Shown here piece by piece: positions 14,391 to 22,082 of a stretch of 23,683 bases of DNA. The notes beneath the pieces were generated by a model. The model was not told where the DNA came from. It did no database searches and worked only from the letters and a program-made list of their open reading frames with translations. A program made the translations under genes and the position numbers. The DNA is from SIG565 sp045594065 (GTDB lineage Bacteria > Bacillota > Clostridia > Oscillospirales > Acutalibacteraceae): the NCBI GenBank assembly GCA_045594065.1, contig JAZNXU010000043.1:1-23683 (forward strand). Direction: 5' to 3'. Within the stretch, counting starts at the first letter, position 1, and each line of letters opens with the position of its first letter.

Positions 14391-14397
14391 ACCCCCT
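14391..14397 (-). promoter_or_regulatory. RBS fixing the TTG start of murD
   Basis: AGGGGGT on the minus strand, 6 nt before TTG 14384. No ATG or GTG lies at a suitable distance, so the essential gene murD appears to use TTG. Confidence 0.7.
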
Positions 14398-14422
14398 AAA
14401 GGAAATTATATATATTTATTAT

Positions 14423-14451
14423 ATTATACTTATTCTCTCACCAAATATCAA
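14423..14451 (-). promoter_or_regulatory. Promoter of the murD operon
   Basis: On the minus strand, -35 TTGATA (14451-14446), 17-nt spacer, -10 TATAAT (14428-14423). No other promoter is evident before the end of the six-gene set, whose coding regions overlap or abut throughout. Confidence 0.8.
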
Positions 14452-14480
14452 CAACAAACGATAAAATAATGAAATCTTTG

Positions 14481-14509
14481 TTGATTTTTCTTTGTATTTG
14501 GTATATAAT
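14481..14509 (+). promoter_or_regulatory. Promoter of the NSS transporter
   Basis: -35 TTGATT (14481-14486), 17-nt spacer, -10 TATAAT (14504-14509). It is divergent from the murD promoter, with 29 bp between the two -35 boxes. Confidence 0.75.
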
Positions 14510-14545
14510 ACTAAATAATTCAATATATTCGTCAAGGAGAAAATT

Positions 14546-15901
14546 ATGGAAACAAAAAGAAGCAGTTTTACCGGTAAACTCGGATTCGTTTTGGCAGCAG
14601 CCGGCTCAGCGGTAGGACTTGGAAATATTTGGAGATTCCCATATCTTGCTGCCCAGTATGGCGGCGGAATGTTTCTGCTTACCTATATTGTGCTTGCCGT
14701 TACCTTTGGCTTTGCGCTTATGGTAGCCGAAATTACTATAGGCAGAAAAACAGGACTTAGCGCCATAGGTGCTTTTAAAAAGCTTGATAAACGCTTTTCG
14801 TTTATTGGCTATTTGGGCGCCATTGTTCCCATGATTATTTTGCCGTATTACTCGGTAATAGGCGGTTGGGTTATAAAATATCTGTCGGTTTATGTTGTAG
14901 GCAACGGTGCTGCCGCCGTATCAGACGATTATTTTAATAATTTTATAGGTAATGTCAGTGAGCCTATAATGTGGTTTGTTGCATTTGTTGCCCTTACTTT
15001 TTTGGTAGTGCTTTTCGGTGTTGAAAAGGGTATTGAAAAGGTTAGTAAAATTATGATGCCCGTACTTGTTGTGCTTGCTCTCGGCATTGCGGTTTACTCT
15101 ATGTTTATTCCAGGCGCATGGGAGGGTGTGCTTTATTACATCACTCCGAATTTCTCACATTTCTCGGTTAAGACTGTTGTAGCGGCAATGGGTCAGCTTT
15201 TCTACTCAATGTCGCTGGCTATGGGTATTATGATTACCTACGGTTCATATATGAAAAAGGATGTTAATATTGAGTCTGCCGTTCACAATATCGAAATTTT
15301 CGATACGGGTATTGCTTTCTTTGCAGGTCTTATGATTATTCCTGCAGTATTTGCTTTCTCAGGTGGCAACGAGGCGGCTCTTAGTGCAGGCCCAGGTCTT
15401 ATGTTTGTAACACTCCCTAAGGTATTCTCAAGTATGCCCGGCGGTCAGGTTATCGGTGCACTTTTCTTCCTGCTTGTACTCTTTGCGGCGCTTACATCCT
15501 CTATTTCACTTGCCGAAACCGTTATTTCCATTTTCTGTGATAAATTCCATTGGAACAGAAAATTCACCTGTATTGTTGTGCTTCTCGGCTGCCTTTTATT
15601 AGGCTTACCGTCCTCACTTGGAAACGGTGTATGGTCACATATTACTATACTTGGAAAGAATTTTCTTGATTTCTTCGATTTTATAAGCAACAATGTTATA
15701 ATGCCGATTGTCGCATTACTCACATGTATATTTGTTGGATATATTCTAAAACCCAAGGCTATCGCCGAAGAGGTTGAAACTTCAGGCAGGTTTAAGGGCA
15801 GAAAGCTTTTTGATATCGTTATTAAATACATTGCCCCCATATGCTTAGTAATTATTTTGATAACTTCTATTCTTGATGCTTTCGAAATATTTAATATTTA
15901 A
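14546..15901 (+). CDS. Neurotransmitter:sodium symporter (NSS) family transporter
   Basis: 451 residues with 11-12 hydrophobic segments, matching bacterial NSS (SLC6/LeuT-fold) proteins of the MhsT/Tyt1 size class. The unwound first helix that binds Na+ and substrate is plain: AAAGSAVGLGNIWRFPYLA (about 18-36), followed by the YGGGMFLLTY segment. TM6 region SMSLAMGIMITYGSY and TM8 region ALTSSISLAETVIS carry the second set of ion-site residues. Members import amino acids with Na+, often hydrophobic ones or tryptophan/tyrosine; specificity cannot be assigned. SD AAGGAGA (14534-14540) precedes ATG 14546. Terminator at 15906-15933. Confidence 0.93.
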   Translation: METKRSSFTGKLGFVLAAAGSAVGLGNIWRFPYLAAQYGGGMFLLTYIVLAVTFGFALMVAEITIGRKTGLSAIGAFKKLDKRFSFIGYLGAIVPMIILPYYSVIGGWVIKYLSVYVVGNGAAAVSDDYFNNFIGNVSEPIMWFVAFVALTFLVVLFGVEKGIEKVSKIMMPVLVVLALGIAVYSMFIPGAWEGVLYYITPNFSHFSVKTVVAAMGQLFYSMSLAMGIMITYGSYMKKDVNIESAVHNIEIFDTGIAFFAGLMIIPAVFAFSGGNEAALSAGPGLMFVTLPKVFSSMPGGQVIGALFFLLVLFAALTSSISLAETVISIFCDKFHWNRKFTCIVVLLGCLLLGLPSSLGNGVWSHITILGKNFLDFFDFISNNVIMPIVALLTCIFVGYILKPKAIAEEVETSGRFKGRKLFDIVIKYIAPICLVIILITSILDAFEIFNI

Positions 15902-15905
15902 ACTT

Positions 15906-15933
15906 AAAAACAGCCGATTTTTCGGCTGTTTTT
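15906..15933 (+). terminator. Terminator after the NSS transporter
   Basis: AAAAACAGCCGA (15906-15917), 4-nt loop of T's, TCGGCTGTTTTT (15922-15933). The stem is a perfect 12 bp. Only 24 nt separate it from the next start codon, with no promoter between, so downstream genes may depend on read-through. Confidence 0.8.
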
Positions 15934-15957
15934 AAAATTACAAGGCAGGTAAATAAA

Positions 15958-16671
15958 ATGCTTAATTTTTATACACGCGAGGTTGAATGCAAAAGCGATA
16001 TTAAAGCTTTTGTAGCCAATATTGCCGAAATTATTGAAGTAATGGCAACCGAAAACGCCGAAAAATTCGGCTATGGCAGAGATGTCGTTATGTCTTTAGG
16101 CGGCTTTTGGATAGTTTCAAAAATTCGTTTTAGAATACATAGCTATCCTGAGTCGAACGGTACGCTTATTGCCGAAACTTGGCCGTTACCGTCAGGTAAA
16201 ATCAAGGTTGAAAGGCAGTACCGTATCAAAAGCGGAAAAGGTGATGCTCTTGTAAACGCAGCGTCCGAATGGTGCGTTTTAAGTATCGACACCCGCCGCC
16301 CCTTGCGGGTTGAGGGTGACTGTTTTTCGGGAGGTCACGAATATATGAACGAGCGGGCTGACTTTGGCGAGTTTACCCGTATTCGCCCTAATATTACTGA
16401 GCAAGATTTTTGTTATGAGCGTGAAATAATCGATAGTGATATTGATATAAATAATCACACAAATAACAAGAAATACACCGAAATGGTGCTTGCCTGTTTT
16501 ACCGATGAATACTTAAATGAAAATCCTATAAAAACATACGAGCTGCATTTTGTTAAAGAAACCGTTTTAGGTAACAAAATCCGCATTTACAAGGTGCAAA
16601 ACGGTAATACCGTACTTATTACGGGCGTAACAGACGGCGCTACGGTGTTTAACGCTATGCTGGAGCTTTAA
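15958..16671 (+). CDS. Acyl-ACP thioesterase (FatA/FatB-like)
   Basis: 237 residues, the bacterial size for PF01643 double-hotdog thioesterases, which hydrolyse acyl-ACP to free fatty acid and ACP and set chain length or fatty acid release. First hotdog: about residues 1-120, including GGFWIVSKIRFRI and SEWCVLSIDTRRPLRV. Second: 150-237. The active-site block DIDINNHTNNKKY (161-173) provides the Asp163, Asn165 and His167 expected of the Asn-His catalytic set. A weak SD (AGGCAGG) lies before ATG 15958. It is followed 2 nt later by the hemolysin III gene, suggesting a membrane-lipid-related operon. Source of the transcript is unclear because a terminator lies just upstream. Confidence 0.9.
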   Translation: MLNFYTREVECKSDIKAFVANIAEIIEVMATENAEKFGYGRDVVMSLGGFWIVSKIRFRIHSYPESNGTLIAETWPLPSGKIKVERQYRIKSGKGDALVNAASEWCVLSIDTRRPLRVEGDCFSGGHEYMNERADFGEFTRIRPNITEQDFCYEREIIDSDIDINNHTNNKKYTEMVLACFTDEYLNENPIKTYELHFVKETVLGNKIRIYKVQNGNTVLITGVTDGATVFNAMLEL

Positions 16672-16673
16672 TT

Positions 16674-17345
16674 ATGGCAAGAACTAAACTGATTGATAGA
16701 ATTTTGCCCGACTATACTAAGGGCGAGGAAATTTTTAATATGGTAACGCATATTGTGGGTGGCGGCTTTGGTATTATATACTGTGCACTTTGTGTGATTT
16801 TTTCAGCTCTTCACAAAAATGCGTGGGCAGTAGTCGGCTCGGCGGTTTACGGTGGCTCGGTTATCGCCCTTTTCACAATGTCAAGTGTATATCACGGCGT
16901 TAAAAAATCAACGGGCAAAAAGGTGTTGCAAATAATAGACCACTGCACCATATATTTTATGATTGCGGGCACTTATACCCCCATAATGCTCTGCTCCTTG
17001 CGTGAAGTAGAGCCGCTCGCTGCGTGGATTACTTTAGGTGCCGTTTGGACCATTTCAGCCCTCGCCATAACCCTTACGGCAATTGATTTGCGCTCTTACC
17101 GCGTCTTTTCTATGATTTGCTATATAGGGCTTGGTTGGTGCGTAATTTTCACAATTAAACCCGTGTATGAGGTGCTTACTCCACACGGATTTTTCTGGTT
17201 GCTTCTCGGCGGCATACTTTATACACTCGGTGCAATTCTTTACGGAATTGGCGTAAAAATCAGGTATATCCATTCGGTTTTTCATATTTTTGTTGTACTT
17301 GCAAGCCTTGCACACTTTTTCTGCATATTTTTCTATGTAATTTGA
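16674..17345 (+). CDS. Hemolysin III/PAQR family membrane protein
   Basis: 223 residues, seven hydrophobic segments. PAQR/HlyIII metal-site and signature residues: SSVYHG (70-75, Ser70 and His74), IIDHCTIYFMIAGTYTP (87-103, with Asp89-His90) and the C-terminal HSVFH (His200 and His204). The fold is related to adiponectin receptors with intramembrane zinc hydrolase activity; bacterial members, including YqfA, have been linked to membrane fatty acid balance, and the haemolysin name is historical. The adjacent acyl-ACP thioesterase fits a lipid role (inference). GGAG lies 8 nt before ATG 16674, inside the end of the thioesterase gene. Confidence 0.92.
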   Translation: MARTKLIDRILPDYTKGEEIFNMVTHIVGGGFGIIYCALCVIFSALHKNAWAVVGSAVYGGSVIALFTMSSVYHGVKKSTGKKVLQIIDHCTIYFMIAGTYTPIMLCSLREVEPLAAWITLGAVWTISALAITLTAIDLRSYRVFSMICYIGLGWCVIFTIKPVYEVLTPHGFFWLLLGGILYTLGAILYGIGVKIRYIHSVFHIFVVLASLAHFFCIFFYVI

Positions 17346-17355
17346 GGTAATTTTT

Positions 17356-17922
17356 ATGAGCGTAATAGAGCTGTTTTTTCTGGCTGTCGGACTTTCTATG
17401 GATGCCTTTGCAGTAGCCGTTTGTAAGGGTCTTGCCGTACAGGAATTAAAGCCGCGCCACACCCTTATATGTGGCGCTTGGTTTGGCGGCTTTCAGGCGT
17501 TAATGCCGCTTATAGGCTATTTCCTTTTTGTTGCGGTTAAGGATTATATTGAAAGGTTTGACCATTGGATTGCCTTTGTACTGCTGCTTTTTTTAGGCGG
17601 TAAAATGATTAAAGATGCGCTGTGTGACTGTGACGATGCAACCGATGCCTCGTTCTCCTTTAAAACAATGCTTGTTATGGCTCTGGCTACAAGCATCGAT
17701 GCCCTTGCCGCAGGTATAACACTAGTGCTACCGGGTGTAAACATATGGCTTGCCGTTGCCTTTATAGGCGTTATAACCTTTACGCTTTCAAGCATTGGCG
17801 TTAAGCTTGGCAATGTTTTCGGCGCTAAATATAAAAGCAAAGCAGAGCTTACGGGCGGTATAATTCTTATACTTATCGGCGCTAAAATATTACTTGAGCA
17901 TTTAGGAATTATTAGCTTTTAG
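17356..17922 (+). CDS. mntP: Manganese efflux pump MntP
   Basis: 188 residues, six hydrophobic segments made of two related halves. Each half has the acidic helix motif typical of MntP (DUF204): SMDAFAVAVC (14-23) and SIDALAAG (113-120). GAWFGGFQALMPLIGY and the C-terminal GGIILILIGAKILLEH are also characteristic. It exports Mn2+ from the cytoplasm. The gene follows hemolysin III by 10 nt, so it is probably in the same transcript. No yybP-ykoY manganese riboswitch can be present in so short a gap, unlike many mntP genes; Mn control, if any, must act elsewhere. Confidence 0.92.
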   Translation: MSVIELFFLAVGLSMDAFAVAVCKGLAVQELKPRHTLICGAWFGGFQALMPLIGYFLFVAVKDYIERFDHWIAFVLLLFLGGKMIKDALCDCDDATDASFSFKTMLVMALATSIDALAAGITLVLPGVNIWLAVAFIGVITFTLSSIGVKLGNVFGAKYKSKAELTGGIILILIGAKILLEHLGIISF

Positions 17923-17925
17923 CAC

Positions 17926-17954
17926 TTGATAAAGGCTTTTATATGTGATATACT
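17926..17954 (+). promoter_or_regulatory. Promoter of serS
   Basis: -35 TTGATA (17926-17931), 17-nt spacer, -10 TATACT (17949-17954) with upstream TGA. The leader to ATG 17986 is about 25 nt, too short for a T-box. No terminator separates mntP from serS, so read-through from upstream is also possible. Confidence 0.75.
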
Positions 17955-17985
17955 TTTCTTGTTAGTAAAATTTGGAGGAATCTAA

Positions 17986-19281
17986 ATGTTAGATATCAAA
18001 TTTGTAAGGGAAAACCCCGAAATAGTAAAAGAAAACATAAAAAAGAAATTTAAGGATTCAAAGCTGCCGCTTGTTGACGAGGCTATTGGCTTAGATGTTA
18101 AAAAGCGTGCCGCCAATGCCGAGGCTAATGAGCTTCGTGCCAACCGCAATAAGCTCAGTAAGCAGATAGGCGTGCTGATGTCGCAGGGTAAAAAAGAAGA
18201 GGGTATGGCACTAAGAGGCGAGGTTAACCGTCAGGCAGACCGCTTAAAAGAGCTTGAAGAACTTGAAGCTACCTATGAAAAATCTTTAAACGAGGTTATG
18301 ATGAAAATCCCCAATATTGTGGACGAGTCTGTACCTGTGGGAAAAGATGACAGTGAAAATGTTGAGGTAGAGTGCTTCGGTGAGAAAACTGTTCCGAATT
18401 TTGAAATTCCTTATCATACCGATATTATGGCAGCATTTGCCGGCATTGATAAAGAATCTGCAGGCAGAGTAGCAGGTGAGGGCTTCTATTATCTTATGGG
18501 CGATATTGCAAGACTGCACAGTGCCGTTCTTTCCTATGCCCGCGATTTTATGATTGATAAGGGCTTTACCTATTGCATTCCTCCGTTTATGATTCGCTCT
18601 AATGTTGTAACCGGTGTTATGAGCTTTGAAGAAATGGATGCCATGATGTATAAAATCGAGGGTGAGGATCTTTACTTAATCGGTACGAGTGAGCACTCAA
18701 TGATTGGTAAGTTTATCGACACCATTACCCCCGAAAGCTCATTACCGCTCACCTTAACAAGCTATTCACCCTGCTTCCGTAAAGAAAAGGGCGCGCATGG
18801 CATTGAGGAGCGCGGAATTTACCGTATTCACCAGTTCGAAAAGCAGGAAATGATTGTTATTTGTAAGCCTGAAGAGAGTATGGAATGGTTCCATAAAATG
18901 TGGAGCTATTCGGTTGAACTCTTCCGTTCGATGGATATACCTGTAAGAACACTTGAATGCTGTACAGGCGACCTTGCTGACCTTAAGGTTAAATCTTACG
19001 ATGTTGAGGCTTGGAGCCCGAAGCAGCAAAAGTATTTCGAGGTTTGCTCCTGCTCAAATTTGGGCGATGCTCAGTCCCGTAGACTCGGTATCAGAGTTAA
19101 GGGAGAGGACGGCTCAAAATACCTTGCGCATACCCTTAACAACACCGTTGTGGCACCGCCGAGAATGCTCATCGCATTCCTTGAAAATAATTTAACCTTT
19201 GATGGGGAAAAATACACAATTAAAATCCCCGAGGCACTCAGACCCTATATGGGCGGAAAGACCGAAATTGTTTCAAAATAG
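17986..19281 (+). CDS. serS: Seryl-tRNA synthetase
   Basis: 431 residues, normal length. It charges tRNA-Ser (and tRNA-Sec) with serine. The N-terminal tRNA-binding antiparallel coiled coil spans about 30-108. In the class II core, TSEHSM (234-239) binds serine in place of the more common TAE; motif 2 is FRKEKGAHGIEERGIYRIHQF (264-284); motif 3 is NNTVVAPPRMLIAFLENN (385-402). TSEH and the PPRMLIAFLENN ending differ from the TAE and GR-x-ENYQ forms of Escherichia coli and Bacillus SerRS and point to the other bacterial/archaeal-like SerRS group seen in many Clostridia. GGAGG precedes ATG by 8 nt. Own promoter and terminator. Confidence 0.95.
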   Translation: MLDIKFVRENPEIVKENIKKKFKDSKLPLVDEAIGLDVKKRAANAEANELRANRNKLSKQIGVLMSQGKKEEGMALRGEVNRQADRLKELEELEATYEKSLNEVMMKIPNIVDESVPVGKDDSENVEVECFGEKTVPNFEIPYHTDIMAAFAGIDKESAGRVAGEGFYYLMGDIARLHSAVLSYARDFMIDKGFTYCIPPFMIRSNVVTGVMSFEEMDAMMYKIEGEDLYLIGTSEHSMIGKFIDTITPESSLPLTLTSYSPCFRKEKGAHGIEERGIYRIHQFEKQEMIVICKPEESMEWFHKMWSYSVELFRSMDIPVRTLECCTGDLADLKVKSYDVEAWSPKQQKYFEVCSCSNLGDAQSRRLGIRVKGEDGSKYLAHTLNNTVVAPPRMLIAFLENNLTFDGEKYTIKIPEALRPYMGGKTEIVSK

Positions 19282-19290
19282 TCTTATTTT

Positions 19291-19320
19291 AACGGCACGG
19301 AAATTTTCCGTGCCGTTTTT
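19291..19320 (+). terminator. Terminator of serS
   Basis: AACGGCACGGAAA (19291-19303) with TTTCCGTGCCGTT and a run of T's to 19320. GC-rich stem of at least ten pairs. Confidence 0.85.
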
Positions 19321-19377
19321 GTTGTATATTGTCATATGATAATTATAATTTTCACTCACATTTTTATAATAAAGTAC

Positions 19378-19406
19378 TTGTATGTGCTGTAAAAATCTGT
19401 TATTAT
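19378..19406 (+). promoter_or_regulatory. Promoter of the rhamnose operon
   Basis: -35 TTGTAT (19378-19383), 17-nt spacer, -10 TATTAT (19401-19406). The -35 is weak, as expected if an activator or relief of repression is needed. No clear operator palindrome was found in 19321-19444. Confidence 0.6.
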
Positions 19407-19431
19407 ATTAACATAAATTAAACTACCGGTT

Positions 19432-19436
19432 GGAGG
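19432..19436 (+). promoter_or_regulatory. RBS fixing the TTG start of the first rhamnulokinase
   Basis: GGAGG ends 8 nt before TTG 19445. The upstream in-frame TTG at 19430 overlaps the SD itself and would add five residues with no family counterpart. Confidence 0.7.
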
Positions 19437-19444
19437 AATTTACT

Positions 19445-20809
19445 TTGTATTATTTAGCAATTGATATCGGCGCTTCGAGCGGTCGCCATATTTTAGGCAG
19501 TGTGGTTGACGGAAAGCTTGAGCTCGAAGAAATATACCGTTTTGAAAACGGTTTAAAGAAAGAGAACGGCACCCTTGTTTGGGATATTGAAAGCCTTTTC
19601 AGCGAGGTTAAAGCAGGTATCGCTAAGTGTAAAGAAATCGGCAAAATTCCCGCAACCGTTGCTATTGATACATGGGGCGTTGATTATGTGCTTCTTGATA
19701 AAAACCTCAATGAGATTTTACCCGCTGTATCATATCGCGACAGCCGTACAGAACAATCCTCTAAAGCGGTGCTCGGCATCATTCCGCAAGCAGAGCTTTA
19801 TGCCAAAACAGGTATTCAGCAGCAAAATTATAATACAATTTATCAGCTTTATGCGGATAAGCTGTCGGGCAAGCTCGATAAGGCCGCGCATTTTCTTATG
19901 ATGCCCGAGTATCTTTCTTTCCGCTTAACGGGCGAAATCAAAAGAGAGTATACCAACGCATCAACTACCAATCTTGTTAATGCTAATACAAAAACTTGGG
20001 ATATGGAAATCATACAAAAGTTAGGTTTACCCACCGAGATTTTCGAGCCGCTCAGTATGCCCGGCACTACCGTTGGCGCACTGAAAGCTGAGATTGCTGA
20101 TGAAATAGGCTTTAATACCGAGGTTGTTTTTTGCCCCTCACACGATACGGCATCTGCCGTAGCGGCGTGTCCTATTGATAACGAGAGTGTTTACATCTCT
20201 TCGGGTACTTGGAGCCTTATCGGTGCTGAGAACGACTATCCCGTTTTATCCGATGAAGCGCTTGCCGCTAATTTTACAAATGAGGGCGGTATTGAATACA
20301 AATTCCGCTTCCTTAAAAATATTATGGGTATGTGGCTGTTCCAGAATATCCGTAAAAATATTGATAAATCGCTTACATACGATGAAATGATGCATTTAGC
20401 AGAGCAGAGCACATTTTCAGAGCTTGTTGACCCGAACGATCAGCGCTTCTTAGCGCCCGATAATATGATTGAGGCTGTTCGTGAGGCTCTTTTAAAACCC
20501 GAGCTTCCGCTTGGCGATGTGCTAGCTAGCGTTTACAATTCCTTAGCACACAGCTATGACCGTGCTGTTAAGGAAATTGAGAAAATAAGCGGCAAGCAAA
20601 TAAAGTCAATTAATATAGTAGGCGGCGGTAGCCGTGATATGTATTTGAATAAGCTAACCTCTAAGGTAACGGGTAAAAAGGTATATATTGGTCTTATGGA
20701 AGCCACGGCAACAGGTAACCTTATGTCACAGATTATGTATAAAAACAATATGACCCTTGCCGAGGCGAGAGATTTAATTAAAAATACATTTAATGTAAAA
20801 GAGGTATAG
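19445..20809 (+). CDS. rhaB: Rhamnulokinase, paralog 1 (short C-terminus)
   Basis: 454 residues from TTG 19445. FGGY carbohydrate kinase that phosphorylates L-rhamnulose at C1 with ATP. Motifs: phosphate 1 loop AIDIGASSGRH (5-15), IDTWGVDY (74-81), catalytic Asp234 in PSHDTASAV, SSGTWS (252-257), adenosine loop VGGGSRD (392-398), and ATGN near the end. It stops at FNVKEV; the second kinase of the operon continues for about 20 more residues (FTPSDKTFDEYYDAF...), a final helix common in FGGY kinases and missing here. All catalytic motifs remain, so it may still be active. It shares only moderate identity with the second kinase. First gene of the operon, with rhaA 2 nt downstream. Codon use matches the rest of the window. 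Confidence 0.88.
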   Translation: MYYLAIDIGASSGRHILGSVVDGKLELEEIYRFENGLKKENGTLVWDIESLFSEVKAGIAKCKEIGKIPATVAIDTWGVDYVLLDKNLNEILPAVSYRDSRTEQSSKAVLGIIPQAELYAKTGIQQQNYNTIYQLYADKLSGKLDKAAHFLMMPEYLSFRLTGEIKREYTNASTTNLVNANTKTWDMEIIQKLGLPTEIFEPLSMPGTTVGALKAEIADEIGFNTEVVFCPSHDTASAVAACPIDNESVYISSGTWSLIGAENDYPVLSDEALAANFTNEGGIEYKFRFLKNIMGMWLFQNIRKNIDKSLTYDEMMHLAEQSTFSELVDPNDQRFLAPDNMIEAVREALLKPELPLGDVLASVYNSLAHSYDRAVKEIEKISGKQIKSINIVGGGSRDMYLNKLTSKVTGKKVYIGLMEATATGNLMSQIMYKNNMTLAEARDLIKNTFNVKEV

Positions 20810-20811
20810 TA

Positions 20812-22065
20812 ATGAGTAGATATTTAGAAGCTAAAGAAATTTATGCTAAACTTGGCGTTGATACTGAAAAAGCAATTGAAATCTTAAAAAAAGTTCCAGT
20901 AAGCCTGCATTGCTGGCAGGGTGACGATGTTCGCGGTTTCGACCAAAAGGTTGATTCACTTTCGGGCGGTATTCAAACTACCGGTAACTACCCCGGTCGC
21001 GCTCGCACACCCGAAGAATTAATGGCGGATATTGATGAGGTTTTAAAACTCACTCCAGGTAAAGTCAAGCTCAATCTTCACGCTTGCTACGCTATTTTCG
21101 ATGATGAGAACGGTGGCTGGGTAGACCGTGATAAAATTGAGCCTAAGCACTTCAAAAAGTGGGTGGATTTTTGTAAAGAGAGAAAAATCGGTTGCGATTT
21201 CAACCCCACATTCTTCTCACACCCAAAATGCGACCCATTAACCCTTTCAAGCCCAAACGAAGAAACCAGAAAGTTCTGGATAGAGCACGGTAAGGCTTGC
21301 ATCCGCATTTCTCAGTACTTGGCAGAAGAATTAGGACAAGAGTGCATAATGAACATCTGGACAGGCGATGGCTTTAAGGACATTCCAGCAGACAGAATGG
21401 GTCCCCGTATTCGATATAAAGAGTCCATTGATGAGATTCTTTCTGAGCCTTTTGATTTTAATAAGGTTAAGCCTTGCGTAGAATCTAAGGTGTTCGGTAT
21501 CGGTGTAGAAGCATACACAGCAGGTTCTGCTGAATTTGCGCTTTCATTTGCGGCAACTCATGATAAGTGCCTTCCTCTTATGGATAACGGTCACTATCAT
21601 CCCACAGAAATGGTTTCTGACAAGATTCCTGCACTTTTATGCTTCTATCCCGAAATTGCACTCCATATTACACGCCCCATACGTTGGGATAGTGACCACA
21701 GTGTTCTTTTCGACGATGAAACAAGAGAAATGGCAAAGGAAATCATCCGTTGCAATGCTCTTGATAAAGTTTATATGGCACTTGACTTCTTTGATGCATC
21801 AATTAACCGTATCGCATCCTGGGCAGTAGGTTTCAGAAGCTGGCAGAAAGCACTTCTTATGGCTCTTTGCACACCTAATGCAGAGCTTAAGAAACTTCAG
21901 GACGAAAACCGTCTTACAGAGCTTATCGTAATGCAGGAAGAAGTTAAGACACTTCCTTTCGGTGATGTCTGGGAAGAATACTGCACAAGATGCGGTGTAA
22001 TCGCAGACAACAGCTGGTTTAAAGAAGTTGAAAAATACGAAAAAGAAGTTCTTTTGAAAAGATAA
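20812..22065 (+). CDS. rhaA: L-rhamnose isomerase
   Basis: 417 residues, the usual RhaA length. It interconverts L-rhamnose and L-rhamnulose in the cytoplasm, using Mn2+ and a second divalent metal. Near-universal RhaA segments: SLHCWQGDDVRGF (31-43), TTGNYPGRARTPEEL (56-70), LNLHACYA (87-94), GVEAYTAGSAEFALSFA (231-247, metal ligand Glu233), LMDNGHYHPTE (256-266, Asp258 and His261/263) and RPIRWDSDHSV (288-298, Asp293/Asp295). GAGG precedes ATG by 7 nt. Codon choice shifts from the local pattern to an ACA/CTT/GCA/AAG-rich pattern from roughly 21200 onwards. Confidence 0.97.
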   Translation: MSRYLEAKEIYAKLGVDTEKAIEILKKVPVSLHCWQGDDVRGFDQKVDSLSGGIQTTGNYPGRARTPEELMADIDEVLKLTPGKVKLNLHACYAIFDDENGGWVDRDKIEPKHFKKWVDFCKERKIGCDFNPTFFSHPKCDPLTLSSPNEETRKFWIEHGKACIRISQYLAEELGQECIMNIWTGDGFKDIPADRMGPRIRYKESIDEILSEPFDFNKVKPCVESKVFGIGVEAYTAGSAEFALSFAATHDKCLPLMDNGHYHPTEMVSDKIPALLCFYPEIALHITRPIRWDSDHSVLFDDETREMAKEIIRCNALDKVYMALDFFDASINRIASWAVGFRSWQKALLMALCTPNAELKKLQDENRLTELIVMQEEVKTLPFGDVWEEYCTRCGVIADNSWFKEVEKYEKEVLLKR

Positions 22066-22070
22066 TTTTG

Positions 22071-22075
22071 GGAGG
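22071..22075 (+). promoter_or_regulatory. RBS deciding the start of the second rhamnulokinase
   Basis: GGAGG 7 nt before ATG 22083. The in-frame TTG at 22068 overlaps it and is not the start. Confidence 0.8.
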
Positions 22076-22082
22076 AAACAAA

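Noticed and set aside
16674..17345. Hemolysin III as a virulence toxin
   Set aside because: The family name is historical. The protein has PAQR metal-site residues and a lipid-related neighbour, so a membrane homeostasis role is more likely.
17346..17355. Manganese riboswitch (yybP-ykoY) before mntP
   Set aside because: Only 10 nt separate mntP from the previous gene, so there is no room for one.
17923..17985. T-box leader before serS
   Set aside because: The gap is 63 nt and contains a promoter; no Stem I, no TGGNACCGCGG-like box and no terminator.
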